A stretch of DNA of 64,000 nt from Clavibacter nebraskensis NCPPB 2581 (GCF_000355695.1 NC_020891.1:2666001-2730000), one strand, 5' to 3'. Counted from the first letter of the stretch, positions 18,907-29,894 are shown. Made by a program: numbers and translations. Notes: generated by a model from the letters alone, not told the origin.

Positions 18907-20060
18907 GCGGAGTACCTCCGGGTGACGCGGCCGGCGACGCGCGCGACGATCTCGTAGCCGATGGTGCCCGTCGCCTCGGCCCACTCCTCCACGGAGGGGG
19001 CGCCCGTGGCGGGATCCCCGAACAGCACGGCGTCGTCGCCCACGACCACGGGGCGGTCGTCGACGACGCCGTCGCCCACGTCGACCACGAACTGGTCCAT
19101 GGCGATCCGGCCGCTCACGCGGAAGCGCGCGCCGTGGATCGCGACGGGCGCGCGGTTGCTCGCGAGCCGCGGGACGCCGTCGGCGAACCCGAGCGAGACG
19201 AGCGCGAGGGTCGTGGCCCGCGTGGTGCGGTACGTGTAGCCGTAGGAGACGCCCGTGTCGGCGGGCACGCGCTTCACCGCGACGACGCTGCCGACGAGGG
19301 TCATGGCGGGCACGAGGCCGAGGTCGGCGGACGTGACGCCGTCGAGCGGCGAGATGCCGTAGATCCCGATGCCGAGGCGCACCATGTCGAGGCGGGCCTC
19401 GGGCACGCGCAGGGCGCCCGCGGTGGCGGCGAGGTGGCGGATCCCGGGCTCCAGCCCCGCGGCCCGCACCACGTCGACCGCCTCGTGGAACGCGCGGACC
19501 TGCGCCCGGTCCTCCTCCTCGCCCGCGTTGGCGAGGTGGCTGAAGACGCCGCCGAGGTGGATCCTGCCCTCGGCGACGAGCGCCGCGACCTCGGCGACGA
19601 CGGCCGGCCACTCCGCCGGCGTCACGCCGTTGCGGCCGAGCCCCGTGTCGACCTTGAGGTGCACGTCCGCGGCGCGGCCGACGCGGCGGGCGGCGTCCGC
19701 GACCTCGCGCACCTGGCGCAGGCTGTTGAGCCCCAGGTCGACGCCGGCCTCGAGGCCGGTGGCGAAGTCGGCGCCGGGCGCGTGCATCCACGTGAGGATC
19801 GGCGCCTCGATCCCGGCCGCCCGCAGCGCGAGCGCCTCGCGGATGTCGACCACGCCGAGCCGGTCGGCCCCGCCCGCGAGCGCCGCGCGCGCCGATGCGA
19901 CAGCGCCGTGCCCGTAGCCGTCGGCCTTGACCACGGCCATCACGAGCGGCGCGCCCGTGGTGGCCCGCAGCGTGCGCACGTTCACGGAGATCGCGCCCGT
20001 GTCGATGCGCGCCTCCCGCCGGAGGGCGGCCGGCGCCTGGAGCGTCGCCTCGTCGGTCAC
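18903..20060 (-). CDS. alr: Alanine racemase (stand-alone copy)
   Basis: PLP enzyme interconverting L- and D-alanine for peptidoglycan; 385 residues, normal length. PLP lysine is K45 in [10 protein letters not shown], the catalytic tyrosine is Y273 in GVSYGYTYR, and GRIAMDQF is present. It is a paralogue of the racemase half of the next gene. Start is GTG 20060, overlapping the acpS stop by four bases, and the stop overlaps the ATG of alr::tsaE. Both copies keep the active-site residues, so redundancy or division of labour is possible. Confidence 0.95.
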   Translation of the reverse strand: MTDEATLQAPAALRREARIDTGAISVNVRTLRATTGAPLVMAVVKADGYGHGAVASARAALAGGADRLGVVDIREALALRAAGIEAPILTWMHAPGADFATGLEAGVDLGLNSLRQVREVADAARRVGRAADVHLKVDTGLGRNGVTPAEWPAVVAEVAALVAEGRIHLGGVFSHLANAGEEEDRAQVRAFHEAVDVVRAAGLEPGIRHLAATAGALRVPEARLDMVRLGIGIYGISPLDGVTSADLGLVPAMTLVGSVVAVKRVPADTGVSYGYTYRTTRATTLALVSLGFADGVPRLASNRAPVAIHGARFRVSGRIAMDQFVVDVGDGVVDDRPVVVGDDAVLFGDPATGAPSVEEWAEATGTIGYEIVARVAGRVTRRYSA

Positions 20061-20416
20061 GGTACGTCCCCCTCGGTCACCACGAACGCCGTGGCGAGGC
20101 CGGCGTCGTGGCTCATGCTCAGGTGGATCCGCGTCACGCCCCGCGCGGCCGCGACCTGCGCGACGACGCCGGCCACGCGGAACGACGGGTCTCCGTGCTC
20201 GTCGCGGACGACCTCCATGTCCTGCCAGCTGATCCCGCCGGGGCCGCCGAGCGCCTTGATCAGCGCCTCCTTCGCCGCGAACCTGGCCGCGAGCGACCGC
20301 GCGGGCAGGGACCGCTCGGCGGGCGCGAACAGGCGCGGCACGAGACCCGGAGTGCGCCCGGCGCTCCGGGCGAACCGCGCCACGTCGACCACGTCGACGC
20401 CGATGCCCCTGATCAC
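20057..20416 (-). CDS. acpS: Holo-[acyl-carrier-protein] synthase
   Basis: Transfers 4'-phosphopantetheine from CoA to ACP, activating fatty-acid synthesis. The 119-residue protein has the two family motifs: [12 protein letters not shown] with the Mg-binding aspartate 8, and [14 protein letters not shown] with the conserved glutamate. Start is GTG at 20416, ten bases after the glmS stop, and the gene overlaps alr. AcpS next to alr is a common arrangement. Confidence 0.95.
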   Translation of the reverse strand: MIRGIGVDVVDVARFARSAGRTPGLVPRLFAPAERSLPARSLAARFAAKEALIKALGGPGGISWQDMEVVRDEHGDPSFRVAGVVAQVAAARGVTRIHLSMSHDAGLATAFVVTEGDVP

Positions 20417-20426
20417 GCCGCCGCGG

Positions 20427-22277
20427 TCACTCGACGGTGACGGACTTCGCGAGGTTGCGCGGCTGGTCGACGTCGAGGCCCTTGGCCGCCGCGAGCTCCA
20501 TGGCGAAGATCTGCAGCGGCGTGACGGCCAGGAGCGGCTCGAACAGCGGCGCGGCGAGCGGGATCGGGATGACCTCGTCGGCGTGCGGCAGCACGAACGC
20601 GTCGCCCTGCTCGGCGATCGCGATGACGCGGGCGCCGCGCGCGCGGATCTCCTCGATGTTGGAGATGACCTTCTTGTGCAGCGCGAGCTGGTGGACGGGG
20701 CTCGGAACGATGACGAACACGGGCTGCCCCGGCTCGATGAGCGCGATGGGCCCGTGCTTGAGCTCGCCGGCCGCGAAGCCCTCCGCGTGGATGTACGCGA
20801 GCTCCTTGAGCTTCAGCGCGCCCTCGAGCGCGACCGGGAAGCCGACGTTGCGGCCGAGGAAGAGCACGGCCCGGGTGTCGGCCATCCACTTCGCGAGCTG
20901 GCTGATCTTCTCGCCCTGCTCCACGACGGTGGCGAGCTTCTCCGGCACGGCCAGGAGCTCCTCGGTGTTGGCGACGATCTCGTCGGCCGACAGCGTGCCG
21001 CGGATGCGCGCGAGGTGCAGCCCGAACAGGTACAGCGCGGCGACCTGGGCGACGAACGCCTTCGTGGACGCGACCGCGACCTCGGGACCCGCGTGCGTGT
21101 AGACGACGGCCTCGGACTCGCGCGGGATCGTGGCGCCCTGCGTGTTGCAGATGGAGAGGACGCGCGCGCCGGCCTCGCGGGCGTAGCGGACGGCGAGGAG
21201 CGTGTCCATGGTCTCGCCGGACTGGCTGATGGAGATGACGAGCGTGGTGGCGTCGAGCACGGGGTCGCGGTAGCGGAACTCGTGCGCGAGCTCGACCTCC
21301 ACGGGGACGCGGGCCCACTTCTCGATGGCGTACTTGCCGAGGATGCCGGAGTACGCGGCGGTGCCGCACGCGACGATGACGATGCGCGAGATGTCGGCGA
21401 GGTCGACCTCGCCGATCGCGTCGAGGTCGGGCAGCACGACGACGCCGTCGACGATGCGGCCGCGGAGGGTGTTCGCGACGGCATCCGGGCCCTCGCTGAT
21501 CTCCTTCGCCATGAAGCTCGACCAGCCGCCCTTCTCGGATGCGGAGGCGTCCCACGCGATCTCGAACTCGTGCGTCTCGACGGGGGCGCCGTGGAAGTCG
21601 GTGACCGTGACGGAGTCGGGGCGGATGGCGACCATCTGGTCCTGCCCGATGGCGACCGCGCGGCGCGTGAACTCCACGAACGCCGCGACGTCGGATCCGA
21701 GGAAGTTCTCGCCCTCGCCCAGCCCGATGACGAGCGGCGAGTTGCGGCGGGCGCCGACCACGAGGCCGGGCTGGTCGCGGTGCACAGCGAGGAGCGTGAA
21801 CGCCCCCTCGAGCCGGCTCACCGTGTTGCGGAACGCCTGCTCCAGGTCGTGCGTGACGCCGTACTCGCGGCCGAGCAGCTGCGCCGCGACCTCGGTGTCG
21901 GTGTCGCTGTGAAACGTGTAGCCGTCCGCGAGGAGGTCGTCCTTGAGCTCCGCGAAGTTCTCGATGATGCCGTTGTGGATGAGCGCGAGCTTGCCGTCGT
22001 CGCCCAGGTGCGGGTGCGCGTTGCGGTCGGTGGGGCCGCCGTGCGTCGCCCAGCGGGTGTGGCCGATGCCGGTGGATCCGTTCGGCAGCGGCGACGCCTC
22101 CAGGTCCTCCAGCAGGCGGTCGAGCTTGCCCGCGCGCTTGCGGACGCCGAGCGTGCCGTCCTCGTCGAGCACCGCGACGCCCGCGGAGTCGTAGCCCCGG
22201 TACTCGAGCCTCCGCAGCCCCCCGAGGAGCACCTCGAGGCTCTTGGACTCACCGACGTATCCCACGATTCCGCACAT
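20427..22277 (-). CDS. glmS: Glutamine-fructose-6-phosphate aminotransferase
   Basis: Makes glucosamine-6-phosphate, first step to UDP-GlcNAc. The 616-residue protein begins MCGIVGYVG, so cysteine 2 becomes the N-terminal nucleophile of the glutaminase domain (about 1-240). Two SIS sugar-isomerase domains follow ([18 protein letters not shown] near 300, then [12 protein letters not shown]), and it ends in the conserved NLAKSVTVE. The start is fixed by the required Met-Cys; longer frames upstream are noncoding. TAAAGT lies eight bases before the ATG, suggesting little or no leader. No glmS ribozyme-like leader is possible in so short a space. First gene of the operon running to rimI::tsaD. Confidence 0.97.
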   Translation of the reverse strand: MCGIVGYVGESKSLEVLLGGLRRLEYRGYDSAGVAVLDEDGTLGVRKRAGKLDRLLEDLEASPLPNGSTGIGHTRWATHGGPTDRNAHPHLGDDGKLALIHNGIIENFAELKDDLLADGYTFHSDTDTEVAAQLLGREYGVTHDLEQAFRNTVSRLEGAFTLLAVHRDQPGLVVGARRNSPLVIGLGEGENFLGSDVAAFVEFTRRAVAIGQDQMVAIRPDSVTVTDFHGAPVETHEFEIAWDASASEKGGWSSFMAKEISEGPDAVANTLRGRIVDGVVVLPDLDAIGEVDLADISRIVIVACGTAAYSGILGKYAIEKWARVPVEVELAHEFRYRDPVLDATTLVISISQSGETMDTLLAVRYAREAGARVLSICNTQGATIPRESEAVVYTHAGPEVAVASTKAFVAQVAALYLFGLHLARIRGTLSADEIVANTEELLAVPEKLATVVEQGEKISQLAKWMADTRAVLFLGRNVGFPVALEGALKLKELAYIHAEGFAAGELKHGPIALIEPGQPVFVIVPSPVHQLALHKKVISNIEEIRARGARVIAIAEQGDAFVLPHADEVIPIPLAAPLFEPLLAVTPLQIFAMELAAAKGLDVDQPRNLAKSVTVE

Positions 22278-22285
22278 GGGGCACC

Positions 22286-22291
22286 ACTTTA
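22286..22291 (-). promoter_or_regulatory. Probable -10 element of glmS
   Basis: TAAAGT on the minus strand, eight bases before the glmS ATG, with no ribosome site between. Leader of at most a few bases. Confidence 0.45.
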
Positions 22292-22412
22292 GCCGTCCGC
22301 GTCGGGGTTCCCCTGCGCGGCCGGGCGTCGCGGCGTGCCCCGGGCCCGGAGGCGCCTGGGGAGGGGCCGTCGGCCGGCGTACGCGCGCTCCGGGCGCCCG
22401 CCGACCCCGCCG

Positions 22413-22418
22413 TAGGAT
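22413..22418 (+). promoter_or_regulatory. Probable -10 element of coaA
   Basis: TAGGAT nine bases before the coaA ATG, spacing slightly longer than in the other leaderless-type starts. Confidence 0.45.
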
Positions 22419-22427
22419 GGGGACGCC

Positions 22428-23387
22428 ATGCCAGACACCGCGACGGGATCCCCGACGAGCCATGGGCACGTCTCCCCGTTCGTGGAGATCGCCCGCGCCG
22501 ACTGGGCGGCCCTCGCGCCCGCGACGCACCTCCCGCTCCGGGAGACCGAGCTGGTGCAGCTACGCGGCATCGGCGACCGGCTCGACATGCGCGAGGTCGA
22601 GGCCGTCTACCTCCCGCTCAGCCGCCTGCTCAACCTCTACGTCACGGGCACGAAGAAGCTGCACCGCGACACGAGCGCGTTCCTCGGCGAGCGCGCCAAG
22701 AGCACCCCGTTCATCATCGGCGTCGCGGGATCCGTGGCCGTCGGCAAGTCGACCGTCGCGCGCCTCCTGCGCGAGATGCTGGCGCGCTGGGAGGACACCC
22801 CGCGCGTCGAGCTCGTGACCACCGACGGCTTCCTGCACCCGAACGCGGAGCTCGAGCGCCGCGGCCTCATGGAGCGGAAGGGCTTCCCCGAGTCGTACGA
22901 CCGGCGGGCGCTGCTGCGGTTCGTCACGCAGGTCAAGAGCGGGGTGGCCGAGGTGCGCGCGCCGTTCTACTCGCACCTCGCGTACGACATCGTGCCGGGC
23001 GCCGAGGTGGTCGTGCGGCAGCCGGACGTGCTCATCATCGAGGGCCTCAACGTGCTGCAGCCGGCGGCGTCCGGCGCGAAGCTCGCCGTGAGCGACCTCT
23101 TCGACTTCTCCATCTACGTGGACGCCCGCACCCATGACATCGCGCAGTGGTACGAGGACCGCTTCCTCAGCCTCCAGCGCGGGGCCTTCAGCAACCCGCG
23201 CTCCTACTTCCACCGGTACGCGGAGCTCAGCCCGGCCGAGGCCGTGGAGCGGGCGCGGCGGATCTGGTCGACCATCAACGAGCCGAACCTCGAGCAGAAC
23301 GTCCGCCCGACCCGCTCGCGCGCCACGCTCGTGCTGCGCAAGGACGCGGACCACTCGGTCGCGAACGTCCTGCTCCGCAAGCTCTGA
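22428..23387 (+). CDS. coaA: Pantothenate kinase, type I
   Basis: Phosphorylates pantothenate, the regulated first step of CoA synthesis. The 319 residues match the bacterial type I (P-loop) family: [14 protein letters not shown] near the start, Walker [13 protein letters not shown] near residue 98, [13 protein letters not shown], and [11 protein letters not shown] towards the end. It is divergent from glmS. The ATG at 22428 has no good ribosome site. Its end lies 33 bases from the convergent end of glmM. Confidence 0.96.
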   Translation: MPDTATGSPTSHGHVSPFVEIARADWAALAPATHLPLRETELVQLRGIGDRLDMREVEAVYLPLSRLLNLYVTGTKKLHRDTSAFLGERAKSTPFIIGVAGSVAVGKSTVARLLREMLARWEDTPRVELVTTDGFLHPNAELERRGLMERKGFPESYDRRALLRFVTQVKSGVAEVRAPFYSHLAYDIVPGAEVVVRQPDVLIIEGLNVLQPAASGAKLAVSDLFDFSIYVDARTHDIAQWYEDRFLSLQRGAFSNPRSYFHRYAELSPAEAVERARRIWSTINEPNLEQNVRPTRSRATLVLRKDADHSVANVLLRKL

Positions 23388-23420
23388 CCGCGTGCCCGAT
23401 GACGCCGGTCGGCGGCAGGC

Positions 23421-24770
23421 CTAGATCGCGAGGCGCTCCGTCACGAGGGCGGCCAGCTCCTGCGCGTGCCGCTCCGCGGTCGCCTGGTCGGCGGCCTCGA
23501 CCATCACGCGGATCATCGGCTCGGTGCCCGAGGCGCGCATGAGGATCCGGCCGGTGTCGCCGAGCTCGGCCTCGGCCCGCGCGACAGCCGCGTTGAGCTC
23601 GGCGTCGTCGCCCACGCGCTCGCGGTCGACGCCGCGCACGTTGATCATCACCTGCGGGTAGACGGTCATCACCGAGGCGAGCTCGCGCAGGCTCTTGCCC
23701 GTGGCCGCCATCTCGCCGAGCAGCTGGATCCCCGTGAGGATCCCGTCGCCGGTCGTCGCGTGCTCCGCGATCACGAGGTGACCCGACTGCTCGCCGCCGA
23801 GGGAGTAGCCGCCCTCGTTCATGGCCTCGAGCACGTAGCGGTCGCCGACGCGCGTCTGCAGCACGGTGACGTCGTTCTCGGCCATCGCGATGCGGAGGCC
23901 GAGGTTGCTCATGACGGTCGCCACGAGCGTGCGCTCCGCGAGCAGGCCGCGGCGGGCCATGGACAGCGCGAGCACGGCCATGATCTGGTCGCCGTCGATG
24001 ATCGCGCCCGTGTGGTCGACCGCGAGGCAGCGGTCGGCGTCGCCGTCGTGCGCGATGCCCACGTCGGCGCCGTGCGCGAGGACGGCCTCGGCCAGCAGGT
24101 CGAGGTGCGTGGACCCGACCCGGTCGTTGATGTTCATGCCGTCGGGGTCGTTGCCGATGACGGTGACGCGCGCGCCCGCGTCCGTGAAGACCTCGGGGCT
24201 GATGCCCGCGGCGGCGCCGTGCGCGCAGTCGAGGACCACGTGGATCCCGTCAAGCCGGTGCTGCAGCGTGCCGAGCAGGTGGAGGACGTAGCGGTCCTCG
24301 GCATCCGCGAAGCGGCGGATGCGGCCGACGTCGGCTCCCGTGGGGAGCAGGACGGGCTGGCTCAGCTGCGCCTCGATGCGGTCCTCGAGCTCGTCGGCGA
24401 GCTTCCGTCCGCCGGCGGCGAAGAACTTGATCCCGTTGTCGGGAGCGGGGTTGTGCGACGCGGAGATCATCACGCCGAAGTCGGCGTCGAAGTCCGCGAT
24501 GAGGTACGCCGTGGCCGGCGTCGGGATGACCCCGGCGTCGAACACGTCGACGCCGGAGCTCGCGAGGCCGGCGGCCACGGCCGCCGCGATGAACTCGCCG
24601 GAGACCCGGGGATCCCGGGCGACGACCGCGACGGGTCGTCGTCCGGCATCCCGGGCGTCCTGGCCGAGCACGTGCGCGGCGGCCTGGGCCAGGCGCAGGG
24701 CGAGGTCCGCAGTGATGGTCTCGCCGTTGGCGAGTCCGCGGACGCCGTCCGTGCCGAAGAGCCGGGGCAT
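23421..24770 (-). CDS. glmM: Phosphoglucosamine mutase
   Basis: Converts glucosamine-6-phosphate to glucosamine-1-phosphate, the step after GlmS. The 449-residue protein has the phosphoserine loop [16 protein letters not shown] with catalytic serine 105, the Mg loop HDGDADRC, the sugar loop GGEQSGH and the C-terminal phosphate site [14 protein letters not shown]. Start ATG 24770. It lies 23 bases after rpsI on the same strand, so it is probably cotranscribed with rplM-rpsI, an arrangement common in actinobacteria. Confidence 0.97.
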   Translation of the reverse strand: MPRLFGTDGVRGLANGETITADLALRLAQAAAHVLGQDARDAGRRPVAVVARDPRVSGEFIAAAVAAGLASSGVDVFDAGVIPTPATAYLIADFDADFGVMISASHNPAPDNGIKFFAAGGRKLADELEDRIEAQLSQPVLLPTGADVGRIRRFADAEDRYVLHLLGTLQHRLDGIHVVLDCAHGAAAGISPEVFTDAGARVTVIGNDPDGMNINDRVGSTHLDLLAEAVLAHGADVGIAHDGDADRCLAVDHTGAIIDGDQIMAVLALSMARRGLLAERTLVATVMSNLGLRIAMAENDVTVLQTRVGDRYVLEAMNEGGYSLGGEQSGHLVIAEHATTGDGILTGIQLLGEMAATGKSLRELASVMTVYPQVMINVRGVDRERVGDDAELNAAVARAEAELGDTGRILMRASGTEPMIRVMVEAADQATAERHAQELAALVTERLAI

Positions 24771-24793
24771 GAGTGCCGGGGTACCCGAGCGCC

Positions 24794-25279
24794 TTAGCGC
24801 TTCGAGAACTGGGGCGCCTTGCGGGCCTTCTTGAGTCCGGCCTTCTTGCGCTCCTTGACGCGCGCGTCGCGGCTGAGGAAGCCGTTCTTCTTCAGCACGG
24901 CGCGGTTGTTCTCCTCGTCGATCTCGTTGAGGGCGCGTGCGATGCCGAGGCGCAGGGCGCCGGCCTGGCCGGAGGGGCCACCGCCGGAGATGCGCGCGAC
25001 GACGTCGTAGCTGCCGAGGAGGTCCAGCACCTTGAACGGGTCGTTGACGAGCTGCTGGTGCAGCTTGTTGGGGAAGTAGTCCGCGAACTCACGGCCGTTG
25101 ACCGTGATCGAGCCGGAGCCGGGGACGAGGCGCACGCGGGCGATGGCCTGCTTGCGTCGTCCGACGGCGCCGCCGGACACGTTGAGGACCGCGCGGGGGG
25201 CCTTGGGGGCCTCCTCGTTCGGGGTCTCGGTCGAGAAGCTCTCGGGAGCCACGTCGAGGGAGTCTGAGATCTGAGCCAC
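24794..25279 (-). CDS. rpsI: 30S ribosomal protein S9
   Basis: Small-subunit protein whose basic tail reaches the P-site tRNA. The 161 residues include an N-terminal extension of about 30 acidic/Ala residues typical of actinobacteria, the core [17 protein letters not shown], and the C-terminal RKAPQFSKR tail ending in arginine. Start is GTG 25279. It follows rplM by 50 bases, the conserved L13-S9 pair. Confidence 0.97.
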   Translation of the reverse strand: MAQISDSLDVAPESFSTETPNEEAPKAPRAVLNVSGGAVGRRKQAIARVRLVPGSGSITVNGREFADYFPNKLHQQLVNDPFKVLDLLGSYDVVARISGGGPSGQAGALRLGIARALNEIDEENNRAVLKKNGFLSRDARVKERKKAGLKKARKAPQFSKR

Positions 25280-25329
25280 TGGGTTCGATTCCTTCTGAGG
25301 TCTTTGGTCGTCGCTGTCGGCAGCCGGAG

Positions 25330-25776
25330 CTACTGAGCGACCTGGCCGAGGGTGTACGGGGTGGGCTGCTGAGCAGCGTGGGGGTGCTCGGGGCCCGCGT
25401 AGACCTTGAGCTTCTTCAGCTGCGCCGCACCCAGCGAGTTCTTCGGCAGCATGCCGCGGATGGCCTTCTCGACCGCGCGCGTGGGGTGCTTCTCGAGCAT
25501 CTCGACGTAGGTGGTGGCCGTGAGGCCGCCCGGGTAGCCGGAGTGGCGGTAGGCCAGCTTCTTCTCGAGCTTCTGGCCCGTGAGCGCCACCTTCTCGGCG
25601 TTGACGATGATCACGAAGTCGCCCATGTCCATGTGGGGGGCGAACGTGGCCTTGTGCTTGCCGCGCAGGAGCGCGGCGGCGTGGCTGGCGAGACGGCCGA
25701 GGACGATGTCCGTGGCGTCGATGACGACCCAGTCATGCTGGACCTCACTGGCCTTGGGGGAATAGGTGCGCGTCAT
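25330..25776 (-). CDS. rplM: 50S ribosomal protein L13
   Basis: Early-assembly large-subunit protein, 148 residues. Starts [20 protein letters not shown] and keeps [17 protein letters not shown] and RMLPKNSLG-type (here [10 protein letters not shown]) core motifs. ATG 25776 follows an AGAAGG site about 11 bases upstream; a longer open frame upstream is untranslated leader. First gene of rplM-rpsI(-glmM). L13 regulates its own mRNA in E. coli; a hairpin exists upstream here but the link is not shown. Confidence 0.97.
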   Translation of the reverse strand: MTRTYSPKASEVQHDWVVIDATDIVLGRLASHAAALLRGKHKATFAPHMDMGDFVIIVNAEKVALTGQKLEKKLAYRHSGYPGGLTATTYVEMLEKHPTRAVEKAIRGMLPKNSLGAAQLKKLKVYAGPEHPHAAQQPTPYTLGQVAQ

Positions 25777-25877
25777 TGATCTGACTGCCTTCTTTTCGAG
25801 GTGAGATGGTCGTGAATCCCGCTCCGTGGGCGTTCTGACGAGAACGCATCCGGTGGAGGGCTCAACCTTGTACGTCG

Positions 25878-25895
25878 CCGCACGCAGGCGTGCGG
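25878..25895 (-). terminator. Hairpin between truA and rplM
   Basis: CCGCACGC-AG-GCGTGCGG, a perfect inverted repeat 33 bases past the truA stop and about 100 bases before rplM. It may end truA transcription or form part of the rplM leader. Confidence 0.4.
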
Positions 25896-25927
25896 ACAAC
25901 CGGTTCAGAGTACGCGATCCGGAGCGA

Positions 25928-26932
25928 TCAGGCAATCCCGGGCGTGTCGCGGAGGCGGGCGAGGTCGCGCGCGGCCGCGGCGGCACCCTCGGCGATCGTG
26001 TCCACCTCATGCGACGCCCGCCGGTTCCGGGTGACCTCGGTGCGCGCCGCGAGCTCCGCGTCGGGCGGGTAGCCCACCCGCTCGAGCACGAGGCCGCGCG
26101 CGGGCATCACGGTGAACTCGCTCGTCCGCTCGCGCAGCTCCAGCAGCTCGCGGAGCCGCGCGACGTCGACGCGTCCGGACGCCGCCGCGACGCACGCGCC
26201 GATGAGCGCGCGCACCATGCTGTGGCAGAAGGCATCCGCCCGCACCGCGGCCTCGAGCGCGCCGTCGGCCGCGCGCGCCCAGGTCAGGTCCTGCAGCGTG
26301 CGGATGGTCGACGCCCCCTCGCGCGGCTTGCAGTACGCGGCGAAGTCGTGGAGGCCCAGGAGCGCGTCGGCCGCCTGCTGCAGCACGGCCGCGTCGAGCG
26401 CGACCGGGACCTCGACGGTGCGGTGCCGCTGGAGGGGGTCGCGGGGGCCGGAGGCGTCGGAGATCCGGTAGCGGTACGCCCGCCAGGTCGCGGAGAAGCG
26501 GGCGTCGAAGCCGTCGGGCGCGGGCGCGCAGGAGAGCACGACGACGTCGGACCTGGCGCCGAGGACGCCGTTCATCCGGCGTGCGAGGGCCCCGGCGGCG
26601 CGCTCGGCGGAAGCAGCGTGCGGCCCCTCCCCCGCGGCCGCGTCGGCGGCGCGGCCCCGCGGCGGCCGGTCGAGCGACGCGATCTGCGCGTCCGTGAGGT
26701 CGAGGTGCGCGACCTGCCCCGTCGCGTGCACGCCCGCGTCGGTCCGCCCGGCGACGACGAGCGTCGGCGCAGGCGGCGTGCGGGCGAGCAGCTGCGCGAG
26801 CGCGTCCTCGAGCGCGCCCTGCACCGTGCGGAGACCGGGCTGCTTGGCCCAGCCGGCGAAGCCCGTGCCGTCGTACGCGATGTCGAGGCGGAGGCGCGTG
26901 CCCGCGTGTCTCGCTCCGGCATCCGCGCTCAT
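25928..26932 (-). CDS. truA: tRNA pseudouridine(38-40) synthase TruA
   Basis: Forms pseudouridine in the anticodon stem of tRNAs. The 334-residue protein begins [20 protein letters not shown] and has the catalytic aspartate 65 in GRTDAGVHA, then [11 protein letters not shown] and [15 protein letters not shown]. An Ala/Gly/Arg-rich insertion at about 88-122 makes it longer than the 245-290 residues usual elsewhere. ATG 26932 overlaps the stop of the double-GNAT gene (ATGA). TruA often follows rplQ in actinobacteria; here the GNAT gene comes between. Confidence 0.94.
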   Translation of the reverse strand: MSADAGARHAGTRLRLDIAYDGTGFAGWAKQPGLRTVQGALEDALAQLLARTPPAPTLVVAGRTDAGVHATGQVAHLDLTDAQIASLDRPPRGRAADAAAGEGPHAASAERAAGALARRMNGVLGARSDVVVLSCAPAPDGFDARFSATWRAYRYRISDASGPRDPLQRHRTVEVPVALDAAVLQQAADALLGLHDFAAYCKPREGASTIRTLQDLTWARAADGALEAAVRADAFCHSMVRALIGACVAAASGRVDVARLRELLELRERTSEFTVMPARGLVLERVGYPPDAELAARTEVTRNRRASHEVDTIAEGAAAAARDLARLRDTPGIA

Positions 26933-28020
26933 CGGGCGGCGGATCCCCGCGGCGGCGTCATGCCGACCTCGCGCTCGTACACGGCCGAGCGGCTGGCCTG
27001 CGTGAAGCCGAGGTGCTCGTACAGGTCGAGCGCGCCCGTGGGGCTGTCGGAGTCGACGTCGAGCACGGCGCGCTGGACGCCCTCCGCCCGGGACCCCGCG
27101 AGCGCGGTGGACAGGAGCGCCTGCGCGAGACGGCGGCCGCGGTACTCGCGCCGGACGCCGACGAGGGCGATGTAGGTGGACGTGTAGCCGGCCCGCTCCC
27201 AGTTCTCCGGCGTGACCTCGGCCATGGCGAAACCGGCGACGACGGCATCCTCGCCATCGCCCGTGACGGCGATGACGGAGAGGTCGTCCCGCGCGGTCGG
27301 CAGCGAGAGGAAGGCCTCCCAGCGCTCGACGCTGACGGGCTCGGACCCCCAGTGGTCGCGGAACACCTCGTTCTTGGCGAGCCGGGTGCGCTCCCACCAC
27401 TCGCGCGTGACGGGGATCAGGCGGAGGCCCTCGGGCGCCGGCACGTCGGGCAGCTCCGACTGGAGGTCGCGGTGCATCTCGATGAAGTAGCGGCTGAGGG
27501 TGAACCCGCGCGACTCGAGGAGGGCGATGGCCCCCGCGGAGTCGACCTGCACGTCCGCCCCCATGCTCGTCGGCACCGGCTCCTCGACGTGCGGGGCGGG
27601 CTGGGCGACGGCCAGGGACCGCGTCGCCCGCGCGATCTGCCAGTCGAGCAGCCGACCGCCGATGCCGCGGCGGCGGAAGCCGGGGTGCACGGAGCCCGAG
27701 ATGTTCGCGCGGACGACGGTCTCGTCGTCCGGCTTGACGACGGCGACGCCCTCCGCCGCGAGGCGTCCGTCGGCGTCGACGGCCACGATCGTGTCGCGCG
27801 CGAGGTCGACGAAGGAGAACCCCTGCGCCATCACGATCTCGTCGCGGGTGGCGCGGTGGTCCGGATGGTCGGCGTCGGCCACGTCGCTCATGAGCTCGAC
27901 GAGCGCGTCGACGTCGTCCGGGGAGATGGGCCGCCACGTGATCCCGTCGGGCCCCTCGGGGAGCGGGACGGCAGAGGTGGAGGAGGGATCGTCCGGCAGG
28001 GCCGTGCTCGTGTCGGTCAT
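26929..28020 (-). CDS. Double-domain GNAT acetyltransferase
   Basis: A 363-residue protein with two tandem GNAT folds. The first domain (about 30-170) has an acetyl-CoA loop at HPGFRRRGIGGRLL; the second (about 195-355) at VRREYRGRRLAQALL, with LDVDSDSPTGALDLYEHLGF near the end. The layout resembles mycothiol synthase and related two-domain GNATs, but the sequence does not let me assign a substrate. ATG 28020 has TACCCT six bases upstream and no ribosome site, so the mRNA is probably leaderless. Coupled to truA by a four-base overlap. Confidence 0.85.
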   Translation of the reverse strand: MTDTSTALPDDPSSTSAVPLPEGPDGITWRPISPDDVDALVELMSDVADADHPDHRATRDEIVMAQGFSFVDLARDTIVAVDADGRLAAEGVAVVKPDDETVVRANISGSVHPGFRRRGIGGRLLDWQIARATRSLAVAQPAPHVEEPVPTSMGADVQVDSAGAIALLESRGFTLSRYFIEMHRDLQSELPDVPAPEGLRLIPVTREWWERTRLAKNEVFRDHWGSEPVSVERWEAFLSLPTARDDLSVIAVTGDGEDAVVAGFAMAEVTPENWERAGYTSTYIALVGVRREYRGRRLAQALLSTALAGSRAEGVQRAVLDVDSDSPTGALDLYEHLGFTQASRSAVYEREVGMTPPRGSAAR

Positions 28021-28026
28021 CCGTCC

Positions 28027-28032
28027 AGGGTA
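28027..28032 (-). promoter_or_regulatory. Probable -10 element of a leaderless GNAT-truA promoter
   Basis: TACCCT on the minus strand, exactly six bases (GGACGG) before the ATG at 28020. Confidence 0.5.
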
Positions 28033-28070
28033 CCGGGGCACGCGCGGCCGCCCCAGGGCGCCCGGACGCC

Positions 28071-28107
28071 CGAGAGCCCCCGACGCGCAGGGCGGCGGGG
28101 GCTCTCG
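28071..28107 (-). terminator. Terminator of the alpha operon
   Basis: 12-bp perfect stem (CGAGAGCCCCCG) with a 13-base loop, 15 bases past the rplQ stop. Confidence 0.75.
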
Positions 28108-28121
28108 GGATGGTGCGGGTG

Positions 28122-28685
28122 CTACTTGTCGGACTTCTCCGCGGCGTCGGCCTCGACCTCGGCGGCGGCCTCGTCGGTCGTCTCCGCGGGGGTCGCGTCG
28201 GTGTGCTCGACGGCGTCGGTCTCCTCGACGGGGACCTCCGCCTCCTCCGCGGGCGCCTCGGCGACCGGGGCCGCGGCGGCCGGAGCCGTCGCGGTGGACG
28301 TGCGCGAGGAGCGGACCTTCGGGGTCACGGGCTCGAGCACGAGCTCGATCTGCACCATGGGGGCGTTGTCGCCCTTGCGGAAGCCGAGCTTCGTGATGCG
28401 GGTGTAGCCGCCGTCGCGCTCGGCGACGAGGGGCGCGATCTCGGTGAAGAGCTCGTGCACGACGCTCTTCGAAGGGATGATCCCCATGACGCGGCGGCGG
28501 GCGTGCAGGTCGCCGCGCTTGGCGAACGTCACGAGGCGCTCCGCGACGGGACGCAGGCGCTTGGCCTTCGTCTCGGTCGTCTTGATGGACTTGTGCTCGA
28601 AGAGGCTCTGGGCCAGGTTCGCGAGCATGAGGCGCTCGTGCGCCGGGCCGCCTCCGAGGCGGGGACCCTTGGTGGGCTTGGGCAT
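28122..28685 (-). CDS. rplQ: 50S ribosomal protein L17 with acidic C-terminal tail
   Basis: Large-subunit protein near the exit tunnel. Residues 1-120 are canonical L17 ([20 protein letters not shown], then LITHGRI-equivalent region and [18 protein letters not shown]). The remaining 65 residues are a low-complexity Ala/Glu/Thr tail, making 187 residues against about 120 in E. coli. Last gene of the infA-rplQ operon, followed by a strong hairpin. Confidence 0.97.
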   Translation of the reverse strand: MPKPTKGPRLGGGPAHERLMLANLAQSLFEHKSIKTTETKAKRLRPVAERLVTFAKRGDLHARRRVMGIIPSKSVVHELFTEIAPLVAERDGGYTRITKLGFRKGDNAPMVQIELVLEPVTPKVRSSRTSTATAPAAAAPVAEAPAEEAEVPVEETDAVEHTDATPAETTDEAAAEVEADAAEKSDK

Positions 28686-28737
28686 GGTCTTGTCTCCGTA
28701 AGTGTCGAAAGAAGGCGTACGGCCGAGGCCGGACGGA

Positions 28738-29733
28738 TCAGTTGGTGGTGGTCTCGTCCTCGTCGTAGCTGTAGTAGTGCGCGCCGTCGAAGCCGGGGAC
28801 GGCGTCCTTCAGCGACAGACCGAGCTCGACCAGCTTGTCCTTGACCTCATCCACCGACTTCTGTCCGAAGTTGCGGATGTTCATGAGCTGCGTCTCCGAG
28901 AGGGCGACGAGCTCGCTGACGTTGTTGATGCCCTCGCGCTTGAGGCAGTTGTACGACCGGACCGAGAGGTCGAGGTCCTCGATGGGCATCGACAGCTCGG
29001 AGCTGAGGACGGCGTCGACCGGCGCGGGGCCGATCTCGATGCCCTCGGCGGCCGAGTTGAGCTCGCGCGCCAGGCCGAACAGCTCGGTGAGCGTGCGACC
29101 GGCGGACGCGATGGCGTCGCGCGGCGTGATGGCCGACTTGGTCTCGACGTCGACCACGAGGCGGTCGAAGTCGGTGCGCTCGCCGGCGCGGGTGGCCTCG
29201 ACGCGGTAGGTGACCTTGAGCACGGGCGAGTAGATCGAGTCGACCGGGATCTGGCCTGCCTCGCTGAACTCGCTGCGGTTCTGGGTCGCCGAGACGTAGC
29301 CGCGGCCGCGCTCGATCGTCAGCTCCAGCTCGAACTTCGCCTTCTCGTTGAGCGTGGCGATGACGAGCTCGGGGTTGTGGATCTCGACGCCGGCCGGGGC
29401 CGAGATGTCGGCGGCCGTGACCTGGCCCGCACCCTGCTTGCGCAGGTACGCGGTGATCGGCTCGTCGTGCTCGCTGGAGACGACGAGGCCCTTGATGTTG
29501 AGGATGATCTCGGTCACGTCCTCCTTCACGCCGGGGACGGTGCTGAACTCGTGCAGCACGCCGTCGATCCGGATGCTGGTGACGGCCGCGCCGGGGATGG
29601 ACGAGAGGAGCGTGCGGCGGAGCGAGTTGCCGAGCGTGTAGCCGAAGCCGGGCTCGAGCGGCTCGATGACGAACCGCGAGCGGAACTCCGAGATGGACTC
29701 CTCGGTGAGGGTGGGGCGCTGCGCAATGAGCAC
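28738..29733 (-). CDS. rpoA: RNA polymerase alpha subunit
   Basis: Platform subunit of RNA polymerase, 331 residues. The N-terminal domain has [28 protein letters not shown]; the C-terminal domain, which contacts UP elements and activators, has [19 protein letters not shown] and [15 protein letters not shown]. Start is GTG 29733 with AAAGGAAA upstream; the open frame continues upstream but that is leader. The rpsD gene found before rpoA in many bacteria is absent. Confidence 0.98.
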   Translation of the reverse strand: MLIAQRPTLTEESISEFRSRFVIEPLEPGFGYTLGNSLRRTLLSSIPGAAVTSIRIDGVLHEFSTVPGVKEDVTEIILNIKGLVVSSEHDEPITAYLRKQGAGQVTAADISAPAGVEIHNPELVIATLNEKAKFELELTIERGRGYVSATQNRSEFSEAGQIPVDSIYSPVLKVTYRVEATRAGERTDFDRLVVDVETKSAITPRDAIASAGRTLTELFGLARELNSAAEGIEIGPAPVDAVLSSELSMPIEDLDLSVRSYNCLKREGINNVSELVALSETQLMNIRNFGQKSVDEVKDKLVELGLSLKDAVPGFDGAHYYSYDEDETTTN

Positions 29734-29835
29734 TGTGTTGTTTCCTTTCGGCGAGGCGTCCGCTATATGACGCCTGCGATGCCCCCCGGGTGGCGGCCCG
29801 GGCGGGTAGTGAATTGGTCGATCGGACACACGGCG

Positions 29836-29886
29836 GATCGGCCGACGCCGTCCCCTCCTGGTGGAGCGGAACGGCAGCGGCCGATC
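29836..29886 (-). other. Long-loop inverted repeat in the rpsK-rpoA gap
   Basis: GATCGGCCG and its complement (29836-29844, 29878-29886) with a 33-base loop, right after the rpsK stop. The 161-base gap has no ORF and is larger than its neighbours. A processing or regulatory structure is possible. Confidence 0.4.
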
Positions 29887-29894
29887 AGCGCGAG

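Noticed and set aside
22278-22427. glmS ribozyme or other riboswitch upstream of glmS
   Set aside because: A -10 element lies eight bases from the ATG, leaving no leader, and the glmS ribozyme belongs to Firmicutes-type leaders.
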